Positions 37,289 through 45,504 of a DNA stretch of 64,000 nucleotides are shown here, in pieces. The stretch spans positions 62,001-126,000 of the forward strand of contig NZ_JAVESI010000002.1 in the NCBI RefSeq assembly GCF_034006665.1. The letters run 5' to 3'. Source of the stretch: Trichloromonas sp034006665. Lineage in GTDB: Bacteria > Desulfobacterota > Desulfuromonadia > Desulfuromonadales > Trichloromonadaceae. Each line of letters begins with the position of its first letter. The first letter of the stretch is position 1. The notes beneath the pieces are model-generated. The model was not told where the DNA came from. It was given only the letters and a program-made list of their open reading frames with translations, and made no database searches. The position numbers were made by a program, and so were the translations under genes.

Positions 37289-39547
37289 TCAGAGGCAGAC
37301 CAGATTGACCTGGTTGAAGTCGGTGATGCCTTGAAAGACCTTTTCGATGCCATCCTGGCGCAGGGTCACCATGCCTTCGTCGCGGGCGACCTGCTCGATA
37401 AGATCCGCCCCCGAGCGCTGACGGATGGCGAGACGGATAGCGGGGGAGTTGACCAGCAGCTCCTGGATGGCGATACGTCCGCTGTAACCGAAACCGTCGC
37501 ACGCCGGACAGCCCTTGGCCCGCTGGAGCAGCAGATTGTCGTCGTAGGTGGGCATGCCGTGGCGCTCGTAATACCCCGGTCCGTAGGATTCCACCAGCTG
37601 CTCGTATTCTTCGCGGCTGGGGTGATAGGGAACCTTGCACTGGTTGCACAGGCGCCGCACCAGACGCTGGGCGATGATGCCGAGCATGGCGTCGGCAAAG
37701 TTGATGGGGTCCTCCCCCATTTCGATGAGTCGGACGATGGTCTCCGGGGCGTTGTTGGTGTGCAGGGTCGAGAAGACCAGATGCCCGGTGAGCGAGGCGG
37801 CGATGGCGGCCTTGGCGGTGATCACGTCGCGCATCTCGCCGATCATGATCACATCCGGATCGGCGCGGAGAAAGGAGCGGAGCGCCTCCTCGAAGGTGAA
37901 GCCGATCTTGGTATTGATCTGCACCTGACGCAGACCGCGTTGGGTAATTTCCACCGGATCTTCGGCGGTCCAGATCTTGCGGTTGCCGGTGTTGATCTCG
38001 GCGATGGCCGAGTGCAGGGTGGTGGTTTTCCCCGAGCCGGTGGGGCCGACGCAGAGGATGATGCCGTAGGGCTTCTTGATCAGGGCGCGGAAACGGTCGT
38101 GGTTACGTGCCGAGACCCCCAGCTGTTCCAGGGAGAGAATGCGTGAGGCGTTGAGAATCCGCAGCACCGCGTCCTCCTGCCCACCGATGGTCGGGGTGAT
38201 CTCGACCCGGTATTCGATGCGTTCCTTCCCCTGTTTGAGCAGGATCTTTCCCGATTGCGGCCGCCGCCGTTCGGCGATGTCGAGGCGGGCGATGATCTTG
38301 ATGCGGCTGATGATGGCGGCTTTGTACTGGGCGGCGATCTTGTGCGCGGTAAAGCATTCGCCATCCTTACGGTAGCGCACGATCAAGGGTAACGGCCCCA
38401 TCTCCGGTTCGAAATGGATGTCGGAAACGCCCTTGCGAAAGGCGTCAAGGAGGATTTTGTTGACCAGGTTGATAACCTTGGAGTCCGTTTCGGCAACGCG
38501 GTCCTGTTCCTTTTCCTCCACCACCTCCACATCCATTCCGTCCAGATTCTGAATCAGTTCCTCGATCTTTTCATCCGATTCGTAGAAGAGCTGATTGATG
38601 CGTTCCTCGATCTTGTGGGCACTGGCCACCACCAGCTCGATGCGCCGGTTGGTGGCAAAGTGCAGATTTTCGCCGATGGTGGGATCGGTCGGGGTGGAGG
38701 TCGCCACCACCAGCCGATGCTCCGTCGCTTCGATGGGCAAAACCTGCATGCGTTCGATAAGTTCGCGGGAGATCAGGCGCATGACTTCGGGGGCGATCTG
38801 GATTTCATCGAGATCAATGACCCGCAGGCCGAACTTTTTGGCCAGGGTGTGCAGCAACTGGTCCTCGCTGATCAAGCCTTGTTCGACCATGATCATACCG
38901 AGCCGCTTGTGCTTTTCCGAATCCTGCCGGGCGCGGACTTCCTCCACCTGCTTGCGCGTGACCAGACCGGTTTCGATGAGAATGTCGCCGACTCGGTAGC
39001 GGGGCGGGCGATGGCCCATTTTGGCGGCATTGGCCAGAGCGTTTTCAATCGTCTCGGGGGGAAGGTTGTTCTGTTCGAGCAGCATTTCCCCCAGCCGCCG
39101 TTTGCGCAGCTGGTCCTGAAACTCCAAAGCGGTGTTCAGCGTCTTTTCATCAACTGCACCCTGCAGCACCAGGACCTCGCCCAAAGGTCGGTCGAGACGT
39201 TTGATGTTGAGCCCTCGCCGGGTGAAAAAGATGCGGGTAAACTCCGTTCCGGGTTCATCTGGGTAGGCGAATACCCCCTTGTTGAAGCGTTCATCCCGGT
39301 TGATCAGAAGACGGAACGATTCGCCGGTGGCGGTGCGCAGATCTTCAAGAATGCTGTTTTGGCGCACATTCTTGCCGGGATCGTCAAAAAGTTTGATAAA
39401 ACAGATCGCCTCGAAAGGGTAAAGGACCGGCCGGTCCTCGCCGGGACGAAAGATCTCCACCCCGGCGCCCTCCGGATCGAAAGGTTGGAAGAGATGCCCC
39501 CGGCATTCACTGCCGTTGAGAAATTTGATGATCAGTTCTTTTGACAC
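37289..39547 (-). CDS. GspE/PilB-family ATPase with tandem MshEN-like modules
   Basis: 752 residues from GTG 39547, with GGAG about 9 bp upstream; an open frame to 39760 has no good start. Residues 1-110 are an unrecognised domain (KELIIKFLNGSECRGHLFQP). Two MshEN-like modules follow (about 115-270): PLGEVLVLQGAVDEKTLNTA with RLGEMLLEQNNLPPETIENA, then RVGDILIETGLVTRKQVEE with RLGMIMVEQGLISEDQL. The ATPase has Walker A GPTGSGKT at 501-508, AEDPVE, Walker B-like VIMIGEMRD, and a zinc tetracysteine C634, C637, C680, C683. Powers a type IV pilus or type II secretion-like machine; no pilin or inner-membrane partner adjoins it. Confidence 0.88.
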   Translation of the reverse strand: MSKELIIKFLNGSECRGHLFQPFDPEGAGVEIFRPGEDRPVLYPFEAICFIKLFDDPGKNVRQNSILEDLRTATGESFRLLINRDERFNKGVFAYPDEPGTEFTRIFFTRRGLNIKRLDRPLGEVLVLQGAVDEKTLNTALEFQDQLRKRRLGEMLLEQNNLPPETIENALANAAKMGHRPPRYRVGDILIETGLVTRKQVEEVRARQDSEKHKRLGMIMVEQGLISEDQLLHTLAKKFGLRVIDLDEIQIAPEVMRLISRELIERMQVLPIEATEHRLVVATSTPTDPTIGENLHFATNRRIELVVASAHKIEERINQLFYESDEKIEELIQNLDGMDVEVVEEKEQDRVAETDSKVINLVNKILLDAFRKGVSDIHFEPEMGPLPLIVRYRKDGECFTAHKIAAQYKAAIISRIKIIARLDIAERRRPQSGKILLKQGKERIEYRVEITPTIGGQEDAVLRILNASRILSLEQLGVSARNHDRFRALIKKPYGIILCVGPTGSGKTTTLHSAIAEINTGNRKIWTAEDPVEITQRGLRQVQINTKIGFTFEEALRSFLRADPDVIMIGEMRDVITAKAAIAASLTGHLVFSTLHTNNAPETIVRLIEMGEDPINFADAMLGIIAQRLVRRLCNQCKVPYHPSREEYEQLVESYGPGYYERHGMPTYDDNLLLQRAKGCPACDGFGYSGRIAIQELLVNSPAIRLAIRQRSGADLIEQVARDEGMVTLRQDGIEKVFQGITDFNQVNLVCL

Positions 39548-39797
39548 CGTTTCTCCGTCCGTATCAGGATTGATGACACATAAGTATACCCGATAAGACA
39601 ACGAAGCAAGAAATCGGTCAAGAATCTCCCATGCGACCAGGGACAGGGCAGCCGTTGCGAGTGAGCCGCTTGGAAATCTTATGGTGATCAAAGTGCGGAA
39701 GACTTTTTGCCGGTGGGGAAAATACCGAATGGGTTTTGTATGAATTCTTCGCAATATCAATAGGTGTCGATTCCGGGCGGGACGGCCTGTTGACGGA

Positions 39798-40739
39798 TCA
39801 GAGACCCTGGATGCGGAGGATAAAGAGGGTGAGGGTGTAGGTGAGGGCGGAGAGGAGGGTGGACATCATGACGATGGAACCGGCCAGTTCGGCGTCTCCT
39901 TTGAGCTGGTGGGCCATGATGTAGGTGGCCGTGGCGGCGGGAGTTCCGGCCATGAGGATGCCGATGGCCAGATCCCGATCGCCGACGCCGAGGGCGATGA
40001 GAATGACGGTCGCCAGCAGGGGGAGCCAGATCAGCTTGATGCCGGTGGCGAAGGCGGCCCGCATGAGATCGCCCTTGAGCCGTTCGAGGCTGAAACCGCC
40101 GCCGATGGCGATGAGTGCCAGGGGCAGGGTCATGTCCGTGGCGATATCCAGGGCGCGAGCAAAGACCACGGGCAGGGGCAGGTCGAGAAAACTCCAGAGG
40201 ATGCCGGCGAAGGAAGCGAGAATCAGCGGGTTGAAGAGTATCTGCCGGACCCAGAAATCCGCGCCGCGCTTTTCTTCGTGGCGGTGCGGCCAGAGCAAGG
40301 CGAGAATGGCAAAAAAATTGAGAACCGGGACGAGAAAACCCATGAGGATGCCGGCACGGGTCAGGCCATCCTCGCCATAGGCGTTGAAGACGATGGCCAG
40401 TCCCATGTAGGCGAGGTTGCCGCGAAAGGCGCCCTGACTGAAGGCACCCCGCGCTTCCGGGGGATAGTGGCGGATGGCGGCGTAGGCGTAGGAAATGAAA
40501 AAGCCCCCGGCGATGGCCGCCGAGGAGCCGATGACCAGAGCGCCGTTGAAGTTGACGAGGAAGTCGGCGGTGCCGATCTTGTAAAAGAGCAGAAGCGGCA
40601 GGCAAACATAAAAGACCAGGCGGTTGGTCTGCAACAGAAAGGCCTGGTCGATCAACGCCAGGCGCTTAAGTCCATAGCCCAAGGCAATGACCAGAAAGAC
40701 CGGCAGGACGATGCTTAAGATATCGAAAAAAAGAGCCAT
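39798..40739 (-). CDS. auxin efflux carrier (AEC) family permease
   Basis: 313 residues, about ten transmembrane helices in two five-helix halves. Landmarks: LPVFLVIALGYGLKRLALID near the start, LVFYVCLPLLLFYKIG, GAFRGNLAYMGLAIVFNAYG, ALDIATDMTLPLALIAIGGG, and PAATATYIMAHQLKGDAELA near the end. Bacterial members carry organic acids such as malate or malonate; substrate unknown here. The 250 bp downstream (39548-39797) before the PilB-like gene hold nothing I recognise. Confidence 0.85.
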   Translation of the reverse strand: MALFFDILSIVLPVFLVIALGYGLKRLALIDQAFLLQTNRLVFYVCLPLLLFYKIGTADFLVNFNGALVIGSSAAIAGGFFISYAYAAIRHYPPEARGAFSQGAFRGNLAYMGLAIVFNAYGEDGLTRAGILMGFLVPVLNFFAILALLWPHRHEEKRGADFWVRQILFNPLILASFAGILWSFLDLPLPVVFARALDIATDMTLPLALIAIGGGFSLERLKGDLMRAAFATGIKLIWLPLLATVILIALGVGDRDLAIGILMAGTPAATATYIMAHQLKGDAELAGSIVMMSTLLSALTYTLTLFILRIQGL

Positions 40740-40845
40740 GAGGCACCGTTATCCAGGCAATTCAAGGATGTCAGCATACCCTTTTGCTTTTCGGCCTGTC
40801 CATGGGTAATTTTTGCGAGATTTGCGACGGAAAGAGAGGTTCGGG

Positions 40846-40874
40846 GTGTCAATTATCCGTAAATCTGTTACAAT
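40846..40874 (+). promoter_or_regulatory. candidate sigma-70 promoter of an intergenic RNA
   Basis: GTGTCA at 40846-40851 (4/6 match), 17-bp spacer, TACAAT at 40869-40874 (5/6 match). Points to a short non-coding transcript that ends at the strong terminator about 75 bp on. Confidence 0.5.
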
Positions 40875-40880
40875 CATTGC

Positions 40881-40952
40881 CAGCGAAAGTGAGATAACTC
40901 ACTTTTGCCTCCTGTGATTCACCCTCCCGCAAAAGGCGGGAGGGTTTTTTTT
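40881..40952 (+). ncRNA. candidate small RNA with two hairpins
   Basis: About 72 nt in the 428-bp gap 40740-41167. The first hairpin (40884-40907) has AAAGTGAG/CTCACTTT around ATAA; a short linker (TGCCTCCTGTGATTCA) contains CCTCC; the second hairpin (40922-40930 with 40936-40944) is a GC-rich stem followed by eight T, a textbook Rho-independent terminator. A promoter-like sequence precedes it. No start codon opens a plausible peptide. The rest of the gap (40953-41167) holds no recognised feature except the ribosome-binding site of the protease gene. Confidence 0.55.
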
Positions 40953-41167
40953 CATCCGGCGAAAGGGCTTGAACTCCCTTGGGGGCTGGGGTAAAAACGA
41001 GCCATGCGCCGTATTTAGCTTCTTCGTCTGGAAATTCTGGTTCTGTTCTCGGCGGGGCGACCCCGCTTTTCACTAGTGGCTCGGCCTTTTCGCGCATTTT
41101 CCGATATCCCCTGCTTCATCGTATGGAAAAGTACGATATCCGCAAACCCTGACCCTGGAGGCGCTCT

Positions 41168-42484
41168 ATGGTTTTTAGATGCATCGGATACGCAGTCCTG
41201 GTCATTCTGTCGATAATGCCCTGGGGCGATTCCGCCGTCGCCGCCGAGCGGCGCACTCCGGTAGTGACGGCGGTAGAAAAGGCCGGCCCGGCGGTCGTGA
41301 ATATTCGCACCGAGAAGGTGGTGCGGCGAAGCGGCTCTCCTTTCTTCGGTTTTTCCGATCCTTTTTTCGACCAGTTTTTCCGCGATCTGGCGCCACCGCG
41401 CGCCTACAAGACCCAGTCGCTTGGCACTGGAGTCATCATCGACGCCCAGGGGCTGGTTCTGACCAACGCCCATGTCATTGAGAAGGCCTCGAAAATTTTC
41501 GTGGCCTTGACCACCGGCGGACGAGAACTGGAGGCGGAACTGGTGGGCAAGGATCATCAGCTCGATCTGGCGGTCCTGCGTATTCTCGGGGCCGGCCCCT
41601 TTCCCGAACTGAAACCGGCCCGCTCCGACGATCTGCTGGTCGGCGAGACGGTCATCGCCATCGGCAATCCCCTCGGGCTTGGCCATTCCATCACCACCGG
41701 CGTGGTCAGTTCGACACGCCGCCGCATGTCCACCGAAAACAATGAATTCGGGCTTTTTATCCAGACCGACGCCCTGATCAACCCCGGCAACTCGGGGGGG
41801 CCGTTGATTAATATCAAAGGCGAGCTGATCGGCATCAACACGGCGATTATTCAGCAGGCCCAGGGCATTGGTTTCTCCATCCCCATTGATACGGCCAAGC
41901 GGGTGCTCGACGATCTGATCGAGTTCGGCCGGGTGCGTCCGACCTTTACCGGCATTCTTCCCGGAGAGGTGGGAGAGGCCTTCAGCGGTGGTCACGGCAC
42001 CGGCGGGGTGCTGGTCCACGGCGTCGAACCCGGTTCGCCAGCGGAAAAGGCCGGCCTGCGGATTGCCGACGTGGTCCTGACCGTTGACGGCGATCGCGTC
42101 GGCGCGACGGATGAATACCGTTCCCTGCTGCGCACCTACACTCCCGGTGACTCCGTCCGTCTGGGTGTTCTTCGTAGCGTCGAGCCCCTGGAACTGACTC
42201 TCGCCCTCGTCGCAATTCCCGAAGGTTATGCCGTCGATTACGCCGAGCGTGTCTTCGGCCTGCGCCTGGCTGACAGCCGCCAGGGGCTGCGGGTGCAGTC
42301 GGTGCTTGCCGGGAGCAAGGCGGAGCAGCTCGGCATCCGTTCCGGCGATTTTGTGGTCGAGGTCGCCGGGGCAAGGCTCTCCTCCGTGGATGAATTCAGC
42401 CGCCTGATGGAACATTTGTATGGCCGCCAACCCCTGCGCTTTCTGGTGGTACGGGGCGGGCGCGGCTATTATGTCGATTTGTAG
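41168..42484 (+). CDS. HtrA/DegP-family periplasmic serine protease
   Basis: 438 residues, start ATG 41168 with CTGGAGG upstream. Signal peptide about 1-26. Trypsin-like domain with catalytic triad H102 (LTNAHVIEKA), D133 (HQLDLAVLRI) and S209 (NPGNSGGPL), followed by LIGINTAIIQQAQGIGFSIP. Two PDZ domains (about 260-345 and 355-438): GVLVHGVEPGSPAEKAGLRI and LRVQSVLAGSKAEQLGI. Degrades or refolds damaged envelope proteins. Stands alone; a heptad-repeat gap separates it from the next gene. Confidence 0.93.
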   Translation: MVFRCIGYAVLVILSIMPWGDSAVAAERRTPVVTAVEKAGPAVVNIRTEKVVRRSGSPFFGFSDPFFDQFFRDLAPPRAYKTQSLGTGVIIDAQGLVLTNAHVIEKASKIFVALTTGGRELEAELVGKDHQLDLAVLRILGAGPFPELKPARSDDLLVGETVIAIGNPLGLGHSITTGVVSSTRRRMSTENNEFGLFIQTDALINPGNSGGPLINIKGELIGINTAIIQQAQGIGFSIPIDTAKRVLDDLIEFGRVRPTFTGILPGEVGEAFSGGHGTGGVLVHGVEPGSPAEKAGLRIADVVLTVDGDRVGATDEYRSLLRTYTPGDSVRLGVLRSVEPLELTLALVAIPEGYAVDYAERVFGLRLADSRQGLRVQSVLAGSKAEQLGIRSGDFVVEVAGARLSSVDEFSRLMEHLYGRQPLRFLVVRGGRGYYVDL

Positions 42485-42499
42485 AAATGCAGGTGGAAA

Positions 42500-42527
42500 G
42501 ACTGAAGACCGAAGACTGAAGGCTGAA
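42500..42527. repeat. heptanucleotide tandem repeat, 4 units
   Basis: GACTGAA-GACCGAA-GACTGAA-GGCTGAA in the 92-bp gap before the thioesterase gene. A related 4-unit array occurs at 50792. Confidence 0.7.
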
Positions 42528-42576
42528 GGGATGATATCCCCCGAGACTTCGCCCAATTAATTTGAGAGGATATTTC

Positions 42577-43038
42577 ATGTCGCGTTTACTGGTGGATGGG
42601 GAGGCGTTGCGGCGGCCGCTGGAGCAGCAGTTTGTCCTGGACGGCTGGATCGATACCGCGCCCTTTGAGGATCTGGTGGGGTTGCGCATTGTCGAGGCGG
42701 AAGAGGGCCGAGCGCTGCTGACCCTCGATTTTCAGGTGAAACTGGCCATGGGGGGCGGCTTCATGCACGGCGGGGCGCTGACCACCCTGGCCGATACGGC
42801 GGTGGCCATGGCCATCAAATCCCTGTTGCCGCCGGGGACGATTTTCGCTACCACCGAGTTGACCACGCGCTTTCTGGCACCGGTCAGGGCGGGAAGGGTG
42901 ACGGCCCGGGCCGAGGTGCGCGGCCCGGAAGGGCGTACTTTTTACGGCGAGGCCGGGCTTTTCGACGAGCAGGGGACGGAGGTCGTGCATTTCACTTCGG
43001 TCTTCCGCGTCGCTCGCAATCAGGGTTTCGATACGTGA
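42577..43038 (+). CDS. PaaI-like hotdog-fold thioesterase
   Basis: 153 residues from ATG 42577, with GAGAGGA upstream. Hotdog fold with GGGFMHGGALTTLADTAVAM, the classic HGG-x-L-x-x-L-x-D active-site helix, and TTELTTRFLAPVRAGRVTAR. Hydrolyses acyl-CoA thioesters in this family; chain preference unknown. Its stop overlaps the GTG of the next gene (GTGA), indicating coupled translation. Confidence 0.85.
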   Translation: MSRLLVDGEALRRPLEQQFVLDGWIDTAPFEDLVGLRIVEAEEGRALLTLDFQVKLAMGGGFMHGGALTTLADTAVAMAIKSLLPPGTIFATTELTTRFLAPVRAGRVTARAEVRGPEGRTFYGEAGLFDEQGTEVVHFTSVFRVARNQGFDT

Positions 43039-43448
43039 ACCGCCGGACCTTTGAGCATCTGGTGACGCGGATGATCGCCAAGATTCCCCGGGAATTTCTT
43101 GCCGAGGTGCGCAACCTCTCTTTTCAGGTGGAAACTTGGGCCGACGCCGAAACCTTGGCGGAAGTCGGTTTCGACGACCCTCGCGACCTGCTCGGCTACT
43201 ATCGCGGGGTGCCGCTGGATGAGCGAACCCATGACTACATCGGCCTGCCTGACGTCATCACCCTCTATCAGGGGGCGGTGGAAAATTACCGGGATGAGAC
43301 CGGCGAACCTCTCGGCAAGATCGTGCGCGAGACGATTATCCACGAACTGGCCCATTACTTTGGCTTCAGCGAGGAACAGATGGACGTCATCGAAGCACTT
43401 TGGGTCGAGGCGACGGAGGGGAGGGGGACGTCGGCGGTTTCAGACTAA
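43035..43448 (+). CDS. small zincin-like metallopeptidase family protein
   Basis: 137 residues from GTG 43035. The zincin motif HELAHYFGFSEEQMD (HExxH plus downstream E/D) sits near residue 105-120, matching the DUF-type minimal metallopeptidase family (PF06262-like) whose members are usually 110-150 residues. VETWADAETLAEVGFDDPRD and YRGVPLDERTHDYIGLPD are also typical. No signal peptide. Biological substrate unknown. Coupled to the thioesterase gene by a 4-bp overlap. Confidence 0.82.
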   Translation: MNRRTFEHLVTRMIAKIPREFLAEVRNLSFQVETWADAETLAEVGFDDPRDLLGYYRGVPLDERTHDYIGLPDVITLYQGAVENYRDETGEPLGKIVRETIIHELAHYFGFSEEQMDVIEALWVEATEGRGTSAVSD

Positions 43449-43514
43449 TCTTGACTTTTTTTGTATTCAATAGTACACATTTCAGCATCGAATTTTTATA
43501 TGAAAGGATTTTCC

Positions 43515-44048
43515 ATGCGTCTGTCCTTCTTGCCCCTCTTCGCCATCCTTTTGCTCGGCACGGCCGTCCCGTCTTTCGGCGGGGTTGCCCGCCCCGAAAT
43601 CCCCCCCTCGGCCGGGGTCAAGGTCGGCGCCCTGGCACCTGACATCCAGCTTTTCGATCTGAACGGCAAGGTCGTCAACCTTGAGCAGTACCGGGGGAAG
43701 GTGGTCATGCTCAACTTCTGGGCCACCTGGTGTCCGCCCTGTCGTCAGGAGATGCCCGCCATGCAGCGGCTTCACGAAAAGATGCAGGGGCTTGATTTTG
43801 TCATGATTGCGCTCAACGTCGAGCCTGAGGGCCCCCATACGGTTCCTTCCTTTCTCCAGGGCAAGACGTTCACCTTTCCCATTCTCCTCGATTCCGGAGC
43901 CAAGGCGCAGAACCGTTACGGGGTCTTCCGTTTTCCCGAAACCTTTATCATCGGCAAGGACGGCGTCATTCTCAACCACATTCTTGGTGCCCAGGAATGG
44001 GATAATGATGCAACCGTTGACTACCTCACCTTTCTTGCGAAGGGATAA
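43515..44048 (+). CDS. TlpA/ResA-type thioredoxin-like protein, exported
   Basis: 177 residues from ATG 43515, with AAAGGA 7 bp upstream; ATG 43500 is an alternative. Signal peptide about 1-23. Thioredoxin fold with redox motif WATWCPPCRQEMP (CxxC) and the cis-Pro segment FRFPETFIIGKDG. Periplasmic thiol reductase of the cytochrome c maturation type. The CcdA gene 6 bp downstream would supply electrons, so the two form a functional pair. Confidence 0.88.
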   Translation: MRLSFLPLFAILLLGTAVPSFGGVARPEIPPSAGVKVGALAPDIQLFDLNGKVVNLEQYRGKVVMLNFWATWCPPCRQEMPAMQRLHEKMQGLDFVMIALNVEPEGPHTVPSFLQGKTFTFPILLDSGAKAQNRYGVFRFPETFIIGKDGVILNHILGAQEWDNDATVDYLTFLAKG

Positions 44049-44054
44049 GCGCCC

Positions 44055-44804
44055 ATGGGCAACGCCGCCGACCTGACTTATTGGATTGCCTTTTCCGCCG
44101 GGATCCTGAGTTTCTTTTCCCCCTGCGTGCTGCCGCTGATTCCCTCCTATCTGACCTACATCACCGGCCTTTCCTTCGGCCAGTTGCAAGATACCCGGCC
44201 CTCGGCCAAGGTGCGGCTGACGGTGGTGCTGCACAGCCTGACCTTCATCGCCGGTTTTTCGGTGGTCTTTATCAGTCTTGGCGCCTTGGCGGGAGTGGCT
44301 TCCGCGACCTTCCAGGTCCATTTGCGCGAAGGGCTGGTGTGGGTGCAACGCATCGGCGGCGTACTCGTGTTTTTTTTCGGTGTGCATATGTCTGGACTCT
44401 TCCACTTCGGAGTGCTTCTCGGTGAAAGGCGCGTTCAGTTGCGGGAGAAGCCGAGTGGTTTTCTCGGCACCTTCCTTGTCGGCCTGGCCTTCGCCGCCGG
44501 CTGGACCCCTTGCATCGGCCCGATTCTCGGCGGCATTCTCGCCTTGGTGGCCGGTACTTCGGCCGATTACGCCAAGGGCATTCTCATGTTGGCGGTCTAT
44601 TCGGCGGGTCTCGGCATCCCCTTTCTCATCTCCGGGGTTCTCTTCCATAGTTTCCTTTCCTTTTTCAATCGCTTCCGTAAACATATCCGGATCATGGAGA
44701 TCATCACCGGCGGCTTGCTGATGATTGTCGGCCTGATGCTCTTCTTCAATCTGTTCGGCAAACTCACGGGCTATCTGTACCGTTTCCTTCCCATGACCGG
44801 TTGA
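44055..44804 (+). CDS. ccdA: CcdA/DsbD-type thiol-disulfide transport membrane protein
   Basis: 249 residues, six to seven transmembrane helices. Redox Cys in FFSPCVLPLIPSYLTYITG (first helix) and AAGWTPCIGPILGGIL (fourth helix), the CcdA pair that carries reducing equivalents across the membrane. Also GILMLAVYSAGLGIPFLISG. Passes electrons from cytoplasmic thioredoxin to the TlpA-like protein encoded just upstream; probable role in cytochrome c haem ligation. Confidence 0.92.
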   Translation: MGNAADLTYWIAFSAGILSFFSPCVLPLIPSYLTYITGLSFGQLQDTRPSAKVRLTVVLHSLTFIAGFSVVFISLGALAGVASATFQVHLREGLVWVQRIGGVLVFFFGVHMSGLFHFGVLLGERRVQLREKPSGFLGTFLVGLAFAAGWTPCIGPILGGILALVAGTSADYAKGILMLAVYSAGLGIPFLISGVLFHSFLSFFNRFRKHIRIMEIITGGLLMIVGLMLFFNLFGKLTGYLYRFLPMTG

Positions 44805-44810
44805 TCGGCT

Positions 44811-44890
44811 GATGAAGGACGCCGATTAGCGGCGTTGTCCTTATCCTCGTCGTAGTGACGGCTCTGGTCGGCATGCCTCATTTCGCAGAT
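44811..44890. repeat. intergenic repeat element, copy 1
   Basis: Starts GATGAAGGACGCCGATTAGC and continues through TTGTCCTTATCCTCGTCG; aligns by eye over about 50 bp with the element at 52119-52236. It contains a small hairpin CGCCG/CGGCG. It lies just behind ccdA. Confidence 0.5.
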
Positions 44891-44903
44891 TCTCAAAATC
44901 TCC

Positions 44904-44932
44904 TTGACCCGTCGCACTCCTTGTTGTAAATT
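44904..44932 (+). promoter_or_regulatory. candidate promoter of the fur-feoB cluster
   Basis: TTGACC at 44904-44909, 17-bp spacer, TAAATT at 44927-44932. The -10 overlaps the palindromic operator at 44930-44948, as expected for repression by Fur. Confidence 0.5.
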
Positions 44933-44948
44933 GAAATCCAATTTCAAT
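44930..44948. promoter_or_regulatory. Fur-box-like operator
   Basis: Perfect 19-bp inverted repeat ATTGAAAT-CCA-ATTTCAAT, 12 bp before the Fur-family start codon. Length and AT-rich dyad fit a Fur-type operator; autoregulation and control of the downstream feoB are inferred. Confidence 0.6.
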
Positions 44949-44960
44949 AAGAGGTGGCCG

Positions 44961-45398
44961 ATGCAAGAAAAGAAACGGATTTTTAGGGATTGTTTGTCCG
45001 AGCGGGGCCTCAAGTGGACGAGCCAGCGCGAGGTCATTCTCGACGCCTTTCTCCGTTGCGATTCCCATCCGTCGACGGAGGATCTTTACCTCAAACTGCG
45101 CAAGAAACATCCCAACATAGGTTACGCGACCGTCTATCGTACCCTCAAGCTCTTCTCCGAATGCGGCATTGCCGCCTCCCGGGATTTCGGTGACGGCCAG
45201 ACCCGCTACGAGTCGACCTCCGAGGCCGAACACCACGATCATCTCATCTGTAAGGATTGCGGCGCCATCGTCGAATTCGAGGATCCGCGTATCGAGGCTT
45301 TGCAGGAAGAGATCGCCCGTCAGCACGGCTACGTTCTCCTTACTCATCGTCATGAAATCTTTGGACGTTGTCCCGCCTGTCAGAAAAAGCTAGGGTGA
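44961..45398 (+). CDS. fur: Fur-family transcriptional regulator
   Basis: 145 residues from ATG 44961, with GAGGTGG upstream. N-terminal winged helix (LKWTSQREVILDAFLRCDSH, IGYATVYRTLKLFSECGIA) with the YATVYRTL recognition helix. Metal sites: EHHDHLICKDCGAIVEF (H-H-D-H and first CxxC) and CPAC near the C-terminus (structural zinc). Fur, Zur and PerR share these residues; placement 106 bp before feoB and a dyad operator in its own promoter favour iron. Probably represses the fur-feoB-dtxR run when iron is plentiful. Confidence 0.82.
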   Translation: MQEKKRIFRDCLSERGLKWTSQREVILDAFLRCDSHPSTEDLYLKLRKKHPNIGYATVYRTLKLFSECGIAASRDFGDGQTRYESTSEAEHHDHLICKDCGAIVEFEDPRIEALQEEIARQHGYVLLTHRHEIFGRCPACQKKLG

Positions 45399-45504
45399 TT
45401 TTCCCGGCCCGCGGCATAAAAATGACGGCCCATCCCCAAATGGTGCGGAAGCCATTCGCCGACGGGCAGCGCTTCCATGACCCTTGGCCCTGGAAGTAAA
45501 TTGC

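Noticed and set aside
39757..40605. 282-residue Pro/His/Arg-rich frame
   Set aside because: Shifted reading of the AEC permease gene; the permease frame has ten clear membrane helices.
40849..41097. 82-residue minus-strand frame between the AEC permease and HtrA
   Set aside because: It overlaps the candidate small RNA and its terminator, has no ribosome-binding site, and its sequence resembles nothing known.
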